Assembly (NCBI RefSeq): GCF_017539065.1 | Contig: NZ_JAFYHP010000024.1 | Span: forward strand, 1-64,000 | Length of the DNA: 64,000 nt | Origin: Methanobrevibacter sp. | Lineage (GTDB): Archaea > Methanobacteriota > Methanobacteria > Methanobacteriales > Methanobacteriaceae | Direction: 5' to 3' | Part shown: piece after piece, positions 37,803-48,624 of the stretch | Position numbering within the stretch: the stretch's first letter is position 1 | Layout: each line of letters starts with the position of its first letter | The notes under the pieces: model-generated | Databases searched by the model: none | What the model was told of the DNA's origin: nothing | The model's input: the letters and a program-made list of their open reading frames with translations, nothing else | Program-made: the position numbers and the translations under genes

Positions 37803-40166
37803 TTATGCTTTGTCTCCTAAAACTAATTTAGGGAAAATACATAAACTCTTAAGTTCGTCTAATAATAATTTAAATGCGTATGAAATTTCTACTGGATATG
37901 TTTCTACATCTCCACAGATTGGGCAGTATTTTTTATTTTTATTCTTATCATATACTGCTAACATTCCACAGTTTTCACAAACAATTGCATCATATTTGTC
38001 AGATTCGTCAAGAAGTCTTTCTTTTAAGGTTAATGCTGCACCATGTGCAATGAGACAATCTCTTTCCATTTCTCCGAATCTTAATCCACCTTCACGTGCT
38101 CTACCTTCGGTAGGTTGACGTGTAAGCACTTGTACTGGACCTCTTGAACGAGCATAAACTTTATCAGTAGTCATGTGATGTAATTTTTGGTAATAAGCAA
38201 CACCAACGAAAATTTCGGCATCGATTCTTTCACCTGTCACACCACTGTATAATGATTCACATCCTGCTGATTCGAATCCATTATCGATGAGTTGTTGTTT
38301 GATTTCGTCTTCAAGTGTTTGGTTAAATGGAGTTGCATCTACACGTTTTCCTTCAAGACAACCTGCTTTACCTGCAACCATTTCCAATACTTGACCAATA
38401 GACATCCTAGATGGAATAGCGTGAGGATTAACTATTAAATCAGGTACCACACCAAATTCTGTGAATGGAACATCTTCAGGAGATAATATTAAACCAACAA
38501 CCCCTTTCTGACCGTGTCTTGATGCGAATTTATCACCAAACTCAGGTTGTCTGGTATCTCTTACTCTGATTTTAGCTAATCTTGAACCTTCAACAGTTTC
38601 TGATAAAAGAACTGCGTCAACAATACCTTTTTCACCGTGTCTTACAGTTACTGAGGTTTCTCTTCTTTTATCTGCAATGGTTCCTAAGTTTTCTTCCAAG
38701 AATCTTGGTGGTGAAGTTTTACCTATTAACACATCTCCAGATTCAACATAGGATTCCGGATTGACAACACCGTCTTCATCCAAGTTTCTGTAAACTTCTT
38801 CAGACCTGTATCCTTTAACGTTTTTATCAGGAACTTCGAAGTTATCGGATAAACCACCGGCATACATTTTTTCTGATGTATCATAAGACCTAAAGAAAGA
38901 AGATCTGGCTAAACCTCTTTCAAGAGATCCTTTGTTGATAACCATTGCGTCTTCCATGTTGTATCCTTCATAAGACATTAATGCTACAACAAAGTTTTGA
39001 CCAGATGGTCTTAAGTCATAATTAGTTGAATCAATAATACGTGTTTTAACAATAGGGGTTTGAGGATGATGTAACAAGTGTGCCCTAGTATCAGTACGTA
39101 ATGCATAGTTAGAAACATATAATCCTAATGCTTGTTTTGTCATACCCGCTTCCATTGTGTTCCTTGGGGAAGAGTTATGGTCTGAGAATGGAATAATACC
39201 TGCACAGATACCAAGCATGGTTGCCGGATCGATTTCTAAGTGAGTGTGGTCTTCATTTAACTCAGCTAAGCTCATTGAAATGTATGAATTTTCTTCTTCT
39301 TCAGCATCTAAGTATTCAATGAGACCTTTTTCAATTAAATCATCCCATTTGAGTTTACCATTAGCAATTTTGTTTAAATGTTCTTCTTTTAAAAGAGGAA
39401 CTCCGTCTTTAACAATAATTAATGGTCTTCTAGCTCTACCAGGGTCATTGAATATATAAATTTCATTATTATCTTCATAATAAGTAATATTCATTTCATG
39501 AGAGATTTCGCCATTTCTTCTTTTTTCTCTCATTTCCTGAGTGAATTCAACTGGGTTTTCACAGTATCCTAAAAGTTCCCCATTAATGTAAATTTTAGTT
39601 TGATTAGGTTTTGGTTCAAATCTAACTGGTCTTTGAGGAACAACTTCTTCTTCAATAGGGACCGGTTCGATTTCGTCATCTTCAATTTCTTCTTCATCTT
39701 CATCTTCGGAAGTTTCTTCTTCAGGTTGTTCTTCAACAACTTCTTCCTCTTCTGAAACTTCTTCAACAGGAACTTCTTCAGCTTCTTCAACATCAGTTGG
39801 AGCAACTGCATCAACAATTTCCTCATCAGCAGCAGGTTCAACAACTTCTTCTTCACTGACTTCAACTGAAAACTCGAAGCCTTTGAAATCCTTTTTATAA
39901 GATTGCCATTTTTGTCTACGTTTATCTTTATTGAATCCTTTGAATATTGAATGGTCATTTCTCAATTCAGGATCTTCAAAATATGCTTCAATATGTTCTG
40001 CATGTTCATGAATTCTTTCTGCTAATTTATCATCATGACCAAAGTTTTCTTTCAATTCTTCAATTCTGCCGGCAACATCCTTAAATGGAACTATTGCATC
40101 AAAACCAAAGTAATGAAATGCTTTTCTCTCTTCAGTAGTAGGTTTTTTAATATTCTTTGACAACAT
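37803..40166 (-). CDS. rpoB1: DNA-directed RNA polymerase subunit B' with acidic N-terminal extension
   Basis: The C-terminal 600 residues are standard archaeal B': [49 protein letters not shown], the [14 protein letters not shown] active-site region and a C-terminal zinc site (CENCGM, YCPICGD). About 190 residues precede this. Residues 1-100 are helical and basic/aromatic. Residues 101-175 are almost entirely Glu, Asp and Val, with Pro. Usual B' is about 600 residues; this is 787. GGAGGTGAG lies one base before ATG, so the adjacent TTG (40163) may be the true start. Confidence 0.94.
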   Translation of the reverse strand: MLSKNIKKPTTEERKAFHYFGFDAIVPFKDVAGRIEELKENFGHDDKLAERIHEHAEHIEAYFEDPELRNDHSIFKGFNKDKRRQKWQSYKKDFKGFEFSVEVSEEEVVEPAADEEIVDAVAPTDVEEAEEVPVEEVSEEEEVVEEQPEEETSEDEDEEEIEDDEIEPVPIEEEVVPQRPVRFEPKPNQTKIYINGELLGYCENPVEFTQEMREKRRNGEISHEMNITYYEDNNEIYIFNDPGRARRPLIIVKDGVPLLKEEHLNKIANGKLKWDDLIEKGLIEYLDAEEEENSYISMSLAELNEDHTHLEIDPATMLGICAGIIPFSDHNSSPRNTMEAGMTKQALGLYVSNYALRTDTRAHLLHHPQTPIVKTRIIDSTNYDLRPSGQNFVVALMSYEGYNMEDAMVINKGSLERGLARSSFFRSYDTSEKMYAGGLSDNFEVPDKNVKGYRSEEVYRNLDEDGVVNPESYVESGDVLIGKTSPPRFLEENLGTIADKRRETSVTVRHGEKGIVDAVLLSETVEGSRLAKIRVRDTRQPEFGDKFASRHGQKGVVGLILSPEDVPFTEFGVVPDLIVNPHAIPSRMSIGQVLEMVAGKAGCLEGKRVDATPFNQTLEDEIKQQLIDNGFESAGCESLYSGVTGERIDAEIFVGVAYYQKLHHMTTDKVYARSRGPVQVLTRQPTEGRAREGGLRFGEMERDCLIAHGAALTLKERLLDESDKYDAIVCENCGMLAVYDKNKNKKYCPICGDVETYPVEISYAFKLLLDELKSLCIFPKLVLGDKA

Positions 40167-40177
40167 CTCACCTCCCT

Positions 40178-41722
40178 TTAAATCAACTCAACATCCATTC
40201 TTTCAATAACATCAATAATTTCTTGTTCATCAGAACCTTCTGAAATATTACATAATAAAGCTAAGTTCTTTACCAAACCACAGTTAGGTCCTTCTGGTGT
40301 TTCGTTTGGACAAATTTTTCCAAATTGAGTTGGGTGCAAATCTCTTGCTTCGAAGTGAGGTTGACTTCTTGTTAATGGAGATACAACACGTCTTAAGTGG
40401 GAAAGGGTTCCCATGTAACTTGTCCTATCTAAAAGTTGGCTTACACCAGCTCTTCCACCAACCCAGTTTCCGGTAGCGATTGCATGTTTGATGTTTTCAG
40501 TTAAAACATCACTACGAACTGCCTGTTTAATTGAAAGTTCTTTACCACGAGAAAGGCTTCTTTCAAGTTGATAACTCATATCTCTGGTTAAATTTGTAAA
40601 AGCAACTCTGAATAAATCTTCCATTAAATCTCCAGAAACTCTGAGTCTTTTGTTAGTGTAATGGTCCTTATCGTGAGGTTCTCTTTTTCCTTCGATAACT
40701 TCTAATAACATTTCAGTCATTTCAGCTAAGTAAATAGCTTTATCATAACATCTTTCTTCTTCAGTACCCATGTGAGGTAATAAATAACGGTTTACAACAT
40801 CACGAGCTCTTTTTAAACGATAATCATTAGGCATGTTTCTAGCTACTTTGTTACCAATGTATTTTACAGCTGCAAGTTGCAAGTATTCTCTTCTTTCCTC
40901 AAAGGTCATTCCATCCATTTCATTTTGGTCTAATTTCAATGCTTCGGAAGAGACTTGTAAATCATCCGCAATCATCATTTGGAAATTATTATCGTCAGAA
41001 ATTGCTGTAATAATTTCTTCATCTGTAGATAATCCAAGGGCTCTTAATAAGATAACTAATGGAATTTCACCAGGAAGGTAAGGGAATGAAATTCTTAAAA
41101 ATACACCATTTTTACGTGGTTTTTTATACTCTAAAGTAATTCTAGCTCTGAAACCACTTTTAATGGAAGTAACAACAGCTTTTGCATGTCTGTCTTCAGG
41201 TTTGTCAAGACGTTCAAGAATGATTTTGTTCGGAGCGATTTCTTCCATTGTAACAACTGCCCTTTCGGAACCGTTCACAATAAAGTATCCTCCTAAGTCT
41301 TGAGGGTCTTCATTCTTCTCAATCAATTCTTCAGCACTAAGACCATTGAGATGGCAAATGTCGGATTTGAGCATTACCGGCAATTCACCGATATATACTT
41401 CTTCCAATTCATTGTCTTCGCCTTCTTCATTTAAAGCCATTTCAAGATACATGTCTGCTGAATAATTTAAGTTTCTAAGTCTTGCTTCAGTTGGATCAAT
41501 TTCACTGCGTGAACCGTCAGCTTCCTTATTAGATGGCTTTTCAATACGTACTTTACCAGTTTTTAAAGTGTATTTACCATCTTCTAAAGTGATAGGCTCA
41601 GTAATATCAATGATATTCTGAATTCTATTATTCACAAAATCATTGTAGGATTTGATATGATGATCCACTAAATCATATTTATCAAAAAATGCATCAACTA
41701 ATTTCCAATTATTCTCTGTCAT
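40178..41722 (-). CDS. rpoB2: DNA-directed RNA polymerase subunit B''
   Basis: The 514-residue protein is the N-terminal half of the second-largest subunit: lobe and protrusion domains, with [22 protein letters not shown] (near residue 144), the conserved [25 protein letters not shown], and THPTQFG-like [22 protein letters not shown] at the end. The split B''/B' is characteristic of Methanobacteriales, Methanococcales and relatives. ATG follows GGAGGATATCC. It is 11 bases ahead of rpoB'. Confidence 0.97.
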   Translation of the reverse strand: MTENNWKLVDAFFDKYDLVDHHIKSYNDFVNNRIQNIIDITEPITLEDGKYTLKTGKVRIEKPSNKEADGSRSEIDPTEARLRNLNYSADMYLEMALNEEGEDNELEEVYIGELPVMLKSDICHLNGLSAEELIEKNEDPQDLGGYFIVNGSERAVVTMEEIAPNKIILERLDKPEDRHAKAVVTSIKSGFRARITLEYKKPRKNGVFLRISFPYLPGEIPLVILLRALGLSTDEEIITAISDDNNFQMMIADDLQVSSEALKLDQNEMDGMTFEERREYLQLAAVKYIGNKVARNMPNDYRLKRARDVVNRYLLPHMGTEEERCYDKAIYLAEMTEMLLEVIEGKREPHDKDHYTNKRLRVSGDLMEDLFRVAFTNLTRDMSYQLERSLSRGKELSIKQAVRSDVLTENIKHAIATGNWVGGRAGVSQLLDRTSYMGTLSHLRRVVSPLTRSQPHFEARDLHPTQFGKICPNETPEGPNCGLVKNLALLCNISEGSDEQEIIDVIERMDVELI

Positions 41723-41970
41723 GGATATCCTCCAGCATTACGTACGCTATAAAAATAATTAACTAAATAAAAATAAAATGTAATTAGGATTAACCTAATA
41801 TTAACTAAATTCATTTAATCATTATTCTTAATTTACTCATAACTATCTCCTATAGATAATTCCTCTCAAACTAAGTTCTAAATTTATTATAATGAATTTC
41901 TAAAAAAACAAAAAATACAGAAATTTTATAATATATTAAATTTCACACTCTAATATTATATTAAAAACAT

Positions 41971-42204
41971 TTAATCTTCTACAATCCTATAAGTTACAAA
42001 TTCCCCAGCAGTTTGACTTTCACGAGTTATTCTTAAGACATTACCAGGTTCAGCGCCTATAGCTTTAACAACCGGATCTTTAGATTTAATTTTGGGAAGA
42101 TTTTTAAAATCATAATCAACTTCACTAAATTCTTCTGAAATTTCTTCTTCAGTCATGATTTCATGCTTTGGTACAAGCATATGGTTTTGAATATCGATTT
42201 TCAA
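41971..42204 (-). CDS. rpoH: DNA-directed RNA polymerase subunit H
   Basis: The 77-residue subunit is homologous to the C-terminal domain of eukaryotic Rpb5. It has HMLVPKHEIMTEEEISEEF near the start, LPKIKSKDPVVKAIGAEPGNVLRITRES in the middle and VTYRIVED at the end, all conserved. It is the first protein gene of the rpo/str block, followed after a gap of about 250 AT-rich bases by rpoB''. GGAGGACAAAATTT precedes the ATG. Confidence 0.96.
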   Translation of the reverse strand: MKIDIQNHMLVPKHEIMTEEEISEEFSEVDYDFKNLPKIKSKDPVVKAIGAEPGNVLRITRESQTAGEFVTYRIVED

Positions 42205-42247
42205 ATTTTGTCCTCCAAATAAAAAAGTTAAAATATAAAATTAGAAA

Positions 42248-42321
<74 letters not shown>

Positions 42322-42350
42322 ATATGACTTAACTACTATTTTGATATGAG

Positions 42351-42422
42351 CGCCCTGGCCGGGATTTGAACCCGAGTCGCGGGCTCGACAGGCCCACATG
42401 ATAGCCCCTACACCACCAGGGC
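42351..42422 (-). tRNA. tRNA-Asp (GTC)
   Basis: Minus-strand cloverleaf: GCCCTGG pairs with CCAGGGC and the discriminator is G. The anticodon stem TGGGC/GCCCG encloses CTGTCGA (anticodon GTC). The T arm CGGGTTCAAATCCCG is present. CCA is not encoded. Confidence 0.94.
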
Positions 42423-42544
42423 ATATCGGTAAACAGTAATTATACACTATCAATTAATCTAATTTTCATCATATATAAATGTTATGGAAAAATCACTTAT
42501 TTTCGAAAAAATTGTATATGACTCCAAATAAATAAATTGAAAAA

Positions 42545-42618
<74 letters not shown>

Positions 42619-42623
42619 CAAAA

Positions 42624-42698
<75 letters not shown>

Positions 42699-42815
42699 AC
42701 ACACAAAATGCATGCAGATAACATACTAATAAAAGTATAATTCTACAACTATATAAACATTTCTATAATTCCTATAAAATAATAAAAAATCGAAAATTTT
42801 AATTATAGATAAAGA

Positions 42816-42889
<74 letters not shown>

Positions 42890-43006
42890 AGTATATCAAT
42901 ATTGTAGAACAATATAAATTATATTAAAAATCATTTAAATACTTTACTATAAAATGCAATTTTTTCATAAAAAATTTAAATAATAAAAAAATTATAATTA
43001 ATAATC

Positions 43007-43873
43007 ATGACAAATAATGAAGCTCTATTACTCGATAAAATAGATGACACTTTAAGAAACATAAAAGAAAAAAATGCATTAACCCACTGTATAACAAATT
43101 CAGTGACAATAAACGATTGTGCAAATGCGGTTCTTGCAATAGGTGGTTCCCCATTTATGGCGGAAGATGCTGAAGAACTTGAAGAAGTAGTGACAATAGC
43201 CGATGTGCTTGTCATCAATATTGGAAAATTAAGTAAAGACCAAATTGAATCCATGAAAATCAGCTGCGAAACTGCAAACAAAACAAATACTCCTATTGTT
43301 TTAGATCCTGTAGGTGTTGGAGTAACTGAACTCAGAAACAAAACAACACTGGACTTAATTGAAAATTATGATATCACAACAATAAGAGGAAACATAAGTG
43401 AAATTAAAGCAATTGCTAAATTAGTGGGCGTTTTAGATGAAAGCAATGTTGCAAAAGGCGTTGATGTTAATATTGATGATATAATTACCGAAGAAAACTT
43501 AAAAGCAAATGGAGATTTGATTTGCACACTTGCCAAAAAATTAAATACCGTAATTTTAGCCAGTGGCCCAATCGACATATTAAGTGACGGTACAACAACA
43601 GTGGCAATCAATAACGGAGATGATATGATGCCTTTAATCACAGGAAGTGGCTGTATGTTATCATCTATTGTTGGAAGCTGTGTTGGAGGGTCAAATCCAT
43701 TAGATGGCAGCCTTGTAGCAATTTTAGCAATGGACATAGCTGGTGAAAAAGCAAGAGCTAAAGTTGATGAAAGAGATGAAGGAACCGGTTCATTTAGAAC
43801 ATATTTAATTGATTATCTCTACAAAACCGATAGTGAAACTTTAATAAACGAATCAAACATTAAGATATTATGA
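43007..43873 (+). CDS. thiM: Hydroxyethylthiazole kinase
   Basis: ThiM phosphorylates 4-methyl-5-hydroxyethylthiazole, the salvage route to the thiazole half of thiamine. The 288-residue ribokinase-like protein has LTHCITNSVTINDCANAVLAIGGSPFMAEDAEE at the start and VLDPVGVGVTELR near residue 107. LITGSGCMLSSIVGSCVG near 210 carries the catalytic Cys/anion-hole region. It ends 4 bases inside thiE (ATGA). No ThiM-type riboswitch is visible upstream. It shares its promoter region with tRNA-Thr. Confidence 0.95.
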   Translation: MTNNEALLLDKIDDTLRNIKEKNALTHCITNSVTINDCANAVLAIGGSPFMAEDAEELEEVVTIADVLVINIGKLSKDQIESMKISCETANKTNTPIVLDPVGVGVTELRNKTTLDLIENYDITTIRGNISEIKAIAKLVGVLDESNVAKGVDVNIDDIITEENLKANGDLICTLAKKLNTVILASGPIDILSDGTTTVAINNGDDMMPLITGSGCMLSSIVGSCVGGSNPLDGSLVAILAMDIAGEKARAKVDERDEGTGSFRTYLIDYLYKTDSETLINESNIKIL

Positions 43874-44490
43874 AAAACTTAGATTTATCCCTCTACCTTG
43901 TCACAGATAAAAGTGATGATGTAGAAAAATTTTTAAAGACAATTGAAGAAGGAATTAAAGGTGGAGTCAGCGTAGTTCAAATTAGAGAAAAAACTGCAGA
44001 TACTCTTGACTTTTATAATTTAGCTTTAAAAGTCAAAAAAATAACTACAAAATATAACGTGCCTTTAATTATAAATGATAGAGTTGATGTTGCTCTTGCG
44101 ATTGATGCTGACGGCGTCCATGTTGGCCAATCCGACATGCCTTGTGATGTTACAAGAAAACTAGTCGGTCCTGACAAAATTGTAGGAGTCTCAGCCGCCA
44201 CAATAGATGAAGCAAAAAAAGCTGAAAAAGATGGTGCAGACTACATTGGGTCTGGAGCAATATTTCCAACCGCAACAAAAGATGATGCACCAAAAATAAC
44301 TAAAAAAGATTTGAAAGAAATTGTGGATTCTATTAATATTCCAGTAGTAGCTATTGGAGGAATAACACTAGAAAATGCTCATGAATTAAGTGATACTGGA
44401 ATCGCAGGACTGTCTGTTGTAAGTGCAATAATGAGCTCAGATAATCCTAAAAAATCTTCAGAAAAGTTATTAAATATATTTAATAACTAA
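43870..44490 (+). CDS. thiE: Thiamine-phosphate synthase
   Basis: ThiE joins the pyrimidine pyrophosphate with thiazole phosphate to make thiamine monophosphate. The 206-residue TIM barrel shows LYLVTDKSDD, VVQIREKTADT, PLIINDRVDVALAIDADGVHVGQSDMPC, DYIGSGAIFPTATKDDAP and VVAIGGITLENA, covering all phosphate and Mg2+ binding loops. It overlaps thiM by 4 bases. Its stop overlaps the pgk stop by 4 bases tail-to-tail. Confidence 0.96.
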   Translation: MKNLDLSLYLVTDKSDDVEKFLKTIEEGIKGGVSVVQIREKTADTLDFYNLALKVKKITTKYNVPLIINDRVDVALAIDADGVHVGQSDMPCDVTRKLVGPDKIVGVSAATIDEAKKAEKDGADYIGSGAIFPTATKDDAPKITKKDLKEIVDSINIPVVAIGGITLENAHELSDTGIAGLSVVSAIMSSDNPKKSSEKLLNIFNN

Positions 44491-45704
44491 CTTTTACTAT
44501 TTTTTAAAGCTTCTACTGCTGCTAATTTTTTACCTGCGAGCATACTAATACAAGCTCCGCCACCACTGCTTAAGTGACTCATATGCTCCTCTAAGCCAAG
44601 ACCGGCTGTAGCCGCAGCTATGTGTCCTCCACCAATTAATGTAAAACCTTCAGAGTTTGCCATAGCATTAATTAAATCTTCCGTACCCATTGCAAATTTA
44701 GGGTCTTCAAATACACCTGCAGGACCATTAGCAAAAATATATTTAGCATTTCTGATTTCTTGTGCATAAAGTGAAATAGTTTTTTCACCAATGTCAAAGA
44801 TAGCTTCATTAGGAATTTCATTGCTATCAATATCAACTCTTTTTCCATCAATTTCACAAGCCACATCAATAGGATACTTTACTTTATCACCAAATTTATC
44901 AATTAATTCTTTAGATCTGGCGACCATACTCTCATATCCTTTGCTAATAATGAAATCCTTGTTAACTTGACCAATATCAGCACCAGATGCCCATAACACA
45001 ATATTTCCAACAATACCTGTTGTTAAAACTGAATCTGCTGTTCCATTACTTAAAACATTCTCCATAACGTCAATAGAATCTTCAGGTTTCATTCCGCCAA
45101 GTAAAAACACACAAGGATGATTGACATTATCAAGTGCATCTTGAATTACGGTTAATTCTTTTTCCATTACTCTTCCGGCAGCAGAAGGAGTGTTAACCGT
45201 AAAACCGACTAATGATGCTTGAGACCTATGAGCTGCTGCAAATGCATCATTGACAAAATAATCAATTAATGGGGACAAATGTCTTACAAGTAGTGTTTTT
45301 GATTGTTCTAAAGGAGTTCTTGAAAGAGTTTCTTCAGAGAAAAATCTTGCATTTTCAAGTAAAAGAATTTCATGAGGCTTTAAAGATTTGATTGCATCTT
45401 TTGCAGCATTAGAAAATAATGAATCAATATACTTGACCCTTAAGTTTAGAATGTCTGATAGAGCATCAGCATGTTGAGACAATGTTGTGAAATCCTTTTT
45501 ACCCGGACGAGACTGGTGAGCAAGCAATACTACCTTTGCACCTTTATTTGACAACTCTTTAACTGTTTGAGCATGTAATTTTAATCTGGTATCATCTAAA
45601 ATGATTCCAGAACTCGGATCTACAGGAGCGTTAATATCAATTCTTACAAGAACGGTTTTACCTTCAACATCGAAATCATCGATTGTATTAAATTCTTTAA
45701 CCAT
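44487..45704 (-). CDS. pgk: Phosphoglycerate kinase
   Basis: Pgk interconverts 3-phosphoglycerate and 1,3-bisphosphoglycerate, used mainly for gluconeogenesis in methanogens. The 405-residue two-domain protein has TVLVRIDINAPVD at the N-terminus, LLAHQSRPGKKDF, NDAFAAAHRSQASLVGF, a central hinge GGMKPEDSI and the C-terminal nucleotide loop GPAGVFEDP with LIGGGHIAAATAGLG. The start ATG has GAGTGAG ahead. It follows tpiA by 9 bases on the same transcript. Confidence 0.96.
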   Translation of the reverse strand: MVKEFNTIDDFDVEGKTVLVRIDINAPVDPSSGIILDDTRLKLHAQTVKELSNKGAKVVLLAHQSRPGKKDFTTLSQHADALSDILNLRVKYIDSLFSNAAKDAIKSLKPHEILLLENARFFSEETLSRTPLEQSKTLLVRHLSPLIDYFVNDAFAAAHRSQASLVGFTVNTPSAAGRVMEKELTVIQDALDNVNHPCVFLLGGMKPEDSIDVMENVLSNGTADSVLTTGIVGNIVLWASGADIGQVNKDFIISKGYESMVARSKELIDKFGDKVKYPIDVACEIDGKRVDIDSNEIPNEAIFDIGEKTISLYAQEIRNAKYIFANGPAGVFEDPKFAMGTEDLINAMANSEGFTLIGGGHIAAATAGLGLEEHMSHLSSGGGACISMLAGKKLAAVEALKNSKS

Positions 45705-45713
45705 TTTCTCACT

Positions 45714-46382
45714 CTATAATTTACTTACTAAATCAAGTAAAGCATCTTTAGGGTTTTCAGCTTTGATAATTCCAGATGCAAGCAGTACTCCGTCTGCACC
45801 TAAATCCATAGCTGCTTTCATATCCTCACCAGTTGTAATACCTGCACCGCACAATACTTTGACATTTTTGTTGATTGCTTTAACTTCTTTAACAGTGTCT
45901 TCAACGACTTCAGGTTGTGCTTGTGATACTGGAATACCTGTACCTATAAGTTCAGGAGGTTCAACAGCTACTGCAACAGGATTTAAAGCTGCAATCGCTT
46001 TTGAAGTTTCTATATTATTAGTGCATACACATGATTCGATTTCATTTTCCTTACATAATTTTACTACTTCAGCAATATCTGCAAGTTTCATTCTGTTTTC
46101 AGAATGGTTTATTAAAGTTCCGCTAATTCCCGCTTCAATTAATGTATTAATCAAGTTGGAGCCGGTGTGTCCGCCGGGAGATATTGCATCAATGTGTTGA
46201 GCAAAGATAGGGATTGAAGTTTCTTCACTAATCCTATAAATGTCTGCCGCTTGAGGAGCTGCAACCATAGTAATTCCAGATTCGCTGGCAGCACTTTGTA
46301 AGTCATGTGCAAGTTCTAGAGCATTTAAACCACTTGATTCCAAATAAGTTTTATAGTTCAATATTACAATTGGAGTGTCCAT
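45714..46382 (-). CDS. tpiA: Triosephosphate isomerase
   Basis: TpiA interconverts dihydroxyacetone phosphate and glyceraldehyde 3-phosphate. The 222-residue protein is the short archaeal tetrameric type. The N-terminus VILNYKTYLE carries the catalytic Lys, HIDAISPGGHTGSNL contains the catalytic His-loop region, TLINHSENRM follows, VAVEPPELIGTG holds the catalytic Glu, and VLCGAGITTGEDMKAA ends the active site. It forms a two-gene unit with pgk. Confidence 0.96.
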   Translation of the reverse strand: MDTPIVILNYKTYLESSGLNALELAHDLQSAASESGITMVAAPQAADIYRISEETSIPIFAQHIDAISPGGHTGSNLINTLIEAGISGTLINHSENRMKLADIAEVVKLCKENEIESCVCTNNIETSKAIAALNPVAVAVEPPELIGTGIPVSQAQPEVVEDTVKEVKAINKNVKVLCGAGITTGEDMKAAMDLGADGVLLASGIIKAENPKDALLDLVSKL

Positions 46383-46523
46383 AATAATCCCACAATAACT
46401 TTTTGATTAAATATATATAAGACATTATTAAATAAATTTTTGATTATAAAATCCACTTTTTGATAAAATATCCTGCTGTGTAAAAATGTATATAGTATCA
46501 AAGTTAAAAATAAATCTGATTTT

Positions 46524-47441
46524 ATGTCATTCAATAAAAGCCAAATCGAAAAACTAGAAAAAAGCGGATATAGATTCGTCGGCAAACATGGTCATGCGGC
46601 TGTTAAAACCTGCCACTGGACTCGCCAGAGCATATCTGATAAAGGAGTATGTTATAAAGAAAAATTCTATGGTATTCAGTCCCACAGATGTCTTCAGATG
46701 TCTCCTGCTGTACCTAACTGCCAGCAGGAATGTGAGTTCTGCTGGAGGGATTTGACATACACACAGACCACTTGGGAAGATGAGGAATATGACGAACCTA
46801 AAGTCATAGTCGACGAGGCCATCAAAGCTCAGAATAACTTACTGTGCGGCTTTTATGGAAATGACAAGGCAAACAAAAAGAAACTGGAAGAGATGAAAAA
46901 CCCGAATAATGCAGCAATATCCCTTGCAGGAGAGCCTACTCTCTATCCGAAAATCGATGAGTTGATTGGTGAATTCAATCGCCGAGACTTTACAACATTT
47001 GTCGTTAGCAATGGGCAATGCGTCGACAGATTACGCAATCTAGAAAACGATCCATATCAACTATATCTTTCCTTGGATGCACCTGATGAGAAAATATTCA
47101 AGGATGTCTGCAGGCCTAGAATAAATGGGGCTTGGAGCAATTTAAATGAATCACTTGAAACATTAGCCAGTTTCGACTCACGTACATGTATACGAAATAC
47201 CTGCGTTAAAGGAAAGAATATGGAAAACCCTGAAGGTTATGCAAAATTAATAAAAAAAGCAGACCCAGATTACGTTGAAGTGAAAGCATATATGTGTGTT
47301 GGGTCATCCCGTGAAAGGTTAACTTTGGACAATATGCCTACTTTTGATGAAATTAAAGATTTCGCCACAAAAATTGGTGATGCATGTGGTAAAGAATTAG
47401 TAAATGAATCTGAAGTTAGTCGAGTTGTCCTGCTCGAATAA
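46524..47441 (+). CDS. taw1: tRNA 4-demethylwyosine synthase (Taw1/TYW1)
   Basis: Taw1 builds the tricyclic base of wyosine derivatives at G37 of tRNA-Phe from N1-methylguanosine and pyruvate. The 305-residue radical SAM enzyme has the cluster motif NCQQECEFCWRD (CxxxCxxC, residues about 65-75). A second cysteine set lies near the N-terminus (KTCHWTRQ, GVCYKEKFYG, SHRCLQMSPA). AAISLAGEPTLYPKIDEL and LYLSLDAPDEKIFKDVCRP follow. A TATA element (TGTATATAG, 46487-46495) close to the ATG and absence of a ribosome site suggest a leaderless message. Confidence 0.94.
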   Translation: MSFNKSQIEKLEKSGYRFVGKHGHAAVKTCHWTRQSISDKGVCYKEKFYGIQSHRCLQMSPAVPNCQQECEFCWRDLTYTQTTWEDEEYDEPKVIVDEAIKAQNNLLCGFYGNDKANKKKLEEMKNPNNAAISLAGEPTLYPKIDELIGEFNRRDFTTFVVSNGQCVDRLRNLENDPYQLYLSLDAPDEKIFKDVCRPRINGAWSNLNESLETLASFDSRTCIRNTCVKGKNMENPEGYAKLIKKADPDYVEVKAYMCVGSSRERLTLDNMPTFDEIKDFATKIGDACGKELVNESEVSRVVLLE

Positions 47442-47497
47442 GAACTTTCAGATGCATCTAACTCTTTAGTGTTAATTGAGTTTTTATATGGCAAAAG

Positions 47498-48616
47498 TTA
47501 TTTGCCTTCTGCTTTCAATTCTTCACAAAGTTGAACAGCTTTGAGAGCAGCCTTTTCCATTGAGGTTTCAAATGGAATTCCCGCTTCTTCTAAAAGTCTT
47601 TGACCCTCTTTTTCATTGGTACCAGTCAATCTAATAACGACAGGCACTTTACGGTCGACTTGTTCTAAAGCCTTGATTACTCCACGAGCGACATCGTCCG
47701 CTTTAGTAATACCTCCTAGAACGTTTAAGAATACCACTTTAACAGGATCATAGTTTAAAACTATGCTTAAGGCTTGTTTGATAATTTGTTCTGAAGCTCC
47801 ACCACCGATATCCAGGAATGTTGCCGGTTCTCCGCCATTTAGTTTAATCATGTCCATTGCAGTCAATGTTAAACCTGCACCATTACCAATAACAGCAATA
47901 TCTCCATCCAATTGAACAAAGTCCACTGCTTTCTTTTTATAATGGAGTTTGTCGACCAAATCCTGATGTCTGAACAATGAATCATTTTCAACAACCATTT
48001 TTGCATCAGCGGCAATTAATCCTTTTGGAGTTAAAACTAATGGGTTGATTTCAGCGGTGTCCGCATCGTATTTGATAAATACATTATATAACTTCCAAAT
48101 AATATCTCCCATTGGAGAAATTAGCTCGGATGGCACTTCCATCTTGCGTGCAACTTCACGTGCCTCATAAGGTAAAAATTCAAGTAAAGGATTTGGATAA
48201 TATTTGATAATCTTTTCAGGATTGGTTTTAGCCAAATTTTCAATTTCAATTCCGCCTTCTTTACTTGCAATAATGACAGGTCTTCTAGCGCCTCTGTCAA
48301 CAGAAACGGTTACAAAAAATTCATGCAAGATTTCTGCTTTTTCTTCAACTAATAAATGTTTTACTTTTTCACCTTTAATTTCCATTCCCAAAATTTCTTC
48401 AGAAACTTTTAATGCTTCACCAGGGTTGTCTGCGAATTTAACGCCTCCTGCCTTACCTCTTCCACCAGTCAAAACTTGTGCTTTGATAACAACAGGCACC
48501 CCCATCTCTGAAGAAATGGCCATTGCCTCTTCAGGATAATTTGCGACGTGACCTTCTAAAATTGGAATTCCTTCATCATGAAAAATTGTTTTCGCTACGT
48601 TTTCAAATAATCTCAT
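47498..48616 (-). CDS. sucC: Succinyl-CoA synthetase beta subunit
   Basis: SucC with SucD converts succinate to succinyl-CoA in the incomplete reductive TCA pathway. The 372-residue ATP-grasp protein begins MRLFENVAKTIFHDEGIPILEGHVA and has VVIKAQVLTGGRGKAGGVKFAD. It closes with DIGGGASEQIIKQAL, NVLGGITKADDVARGV and VVIRLTGTNEKEGQRLLEEAGI. It lies 8 bases after korC on the same strand, tying succinyl-CoA formation to 2-oxoglutarate synthesis. No sucD is in the window. Confidence 0.95.
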   Translation of the reverse strand: MRLFENVAKTIFHDEGIPILEGHVANYPEEAMAISSEMGVPVVIKAQVLTGGRGKAGGVKFADNPGEALKVSEEILGMEIKGEKVKHLLVEEKAEILHEFFVTVSVDRGARRPVIIASKEGGIEIENLAKTNPEKIIKYYPNPLLEFLPYEAREVARKMEVPSELISPMGDIIWKLYNVFIKYDADTAEINPLVLTPKGLIAADAKMVVENDSLFRHQDLVDKLHYKKKAVDFVQLDGDIAVIGNGAGLTLTAMDMIKLNGGEPATFLDIGGGASEQIIKQALSIVLNYDPVKVVFLNVLGGITKADDVARGVIKALEQVDRKVPVVIRLTGTNEKEGQRLLEEAGIPFETSMEKAALKAVQLCEELKAEGK

Positions 48617-48624
48617 ATTAACAC

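Noticed and set aside
39569-39958. Lys/Leu-rich 129-codon frame on the minus strand inside rpoB'
   Set aside because: It is an alternate-frame reading of the GAA/GAT-rich segment that encodes the acidic extension. Its low-complexity composition follows from that, and it has no ribosome site.
42890-43006. TPP riboswitch upstream of thiM
   Set aside because: The 117-base spacer is AT-rich and lacks the conserved CUGAGA and thi-box sequences. Only a small 7-bp inverted repeat (42899-42915) is seen.
46364-46585. 73-codon hydrophobic minus-strand frame between tpiA and taw1
   Set aside because: It runs through the divergent promoter region into the taw1 coding sequence on the opposite strand and has no ribosome binding site.
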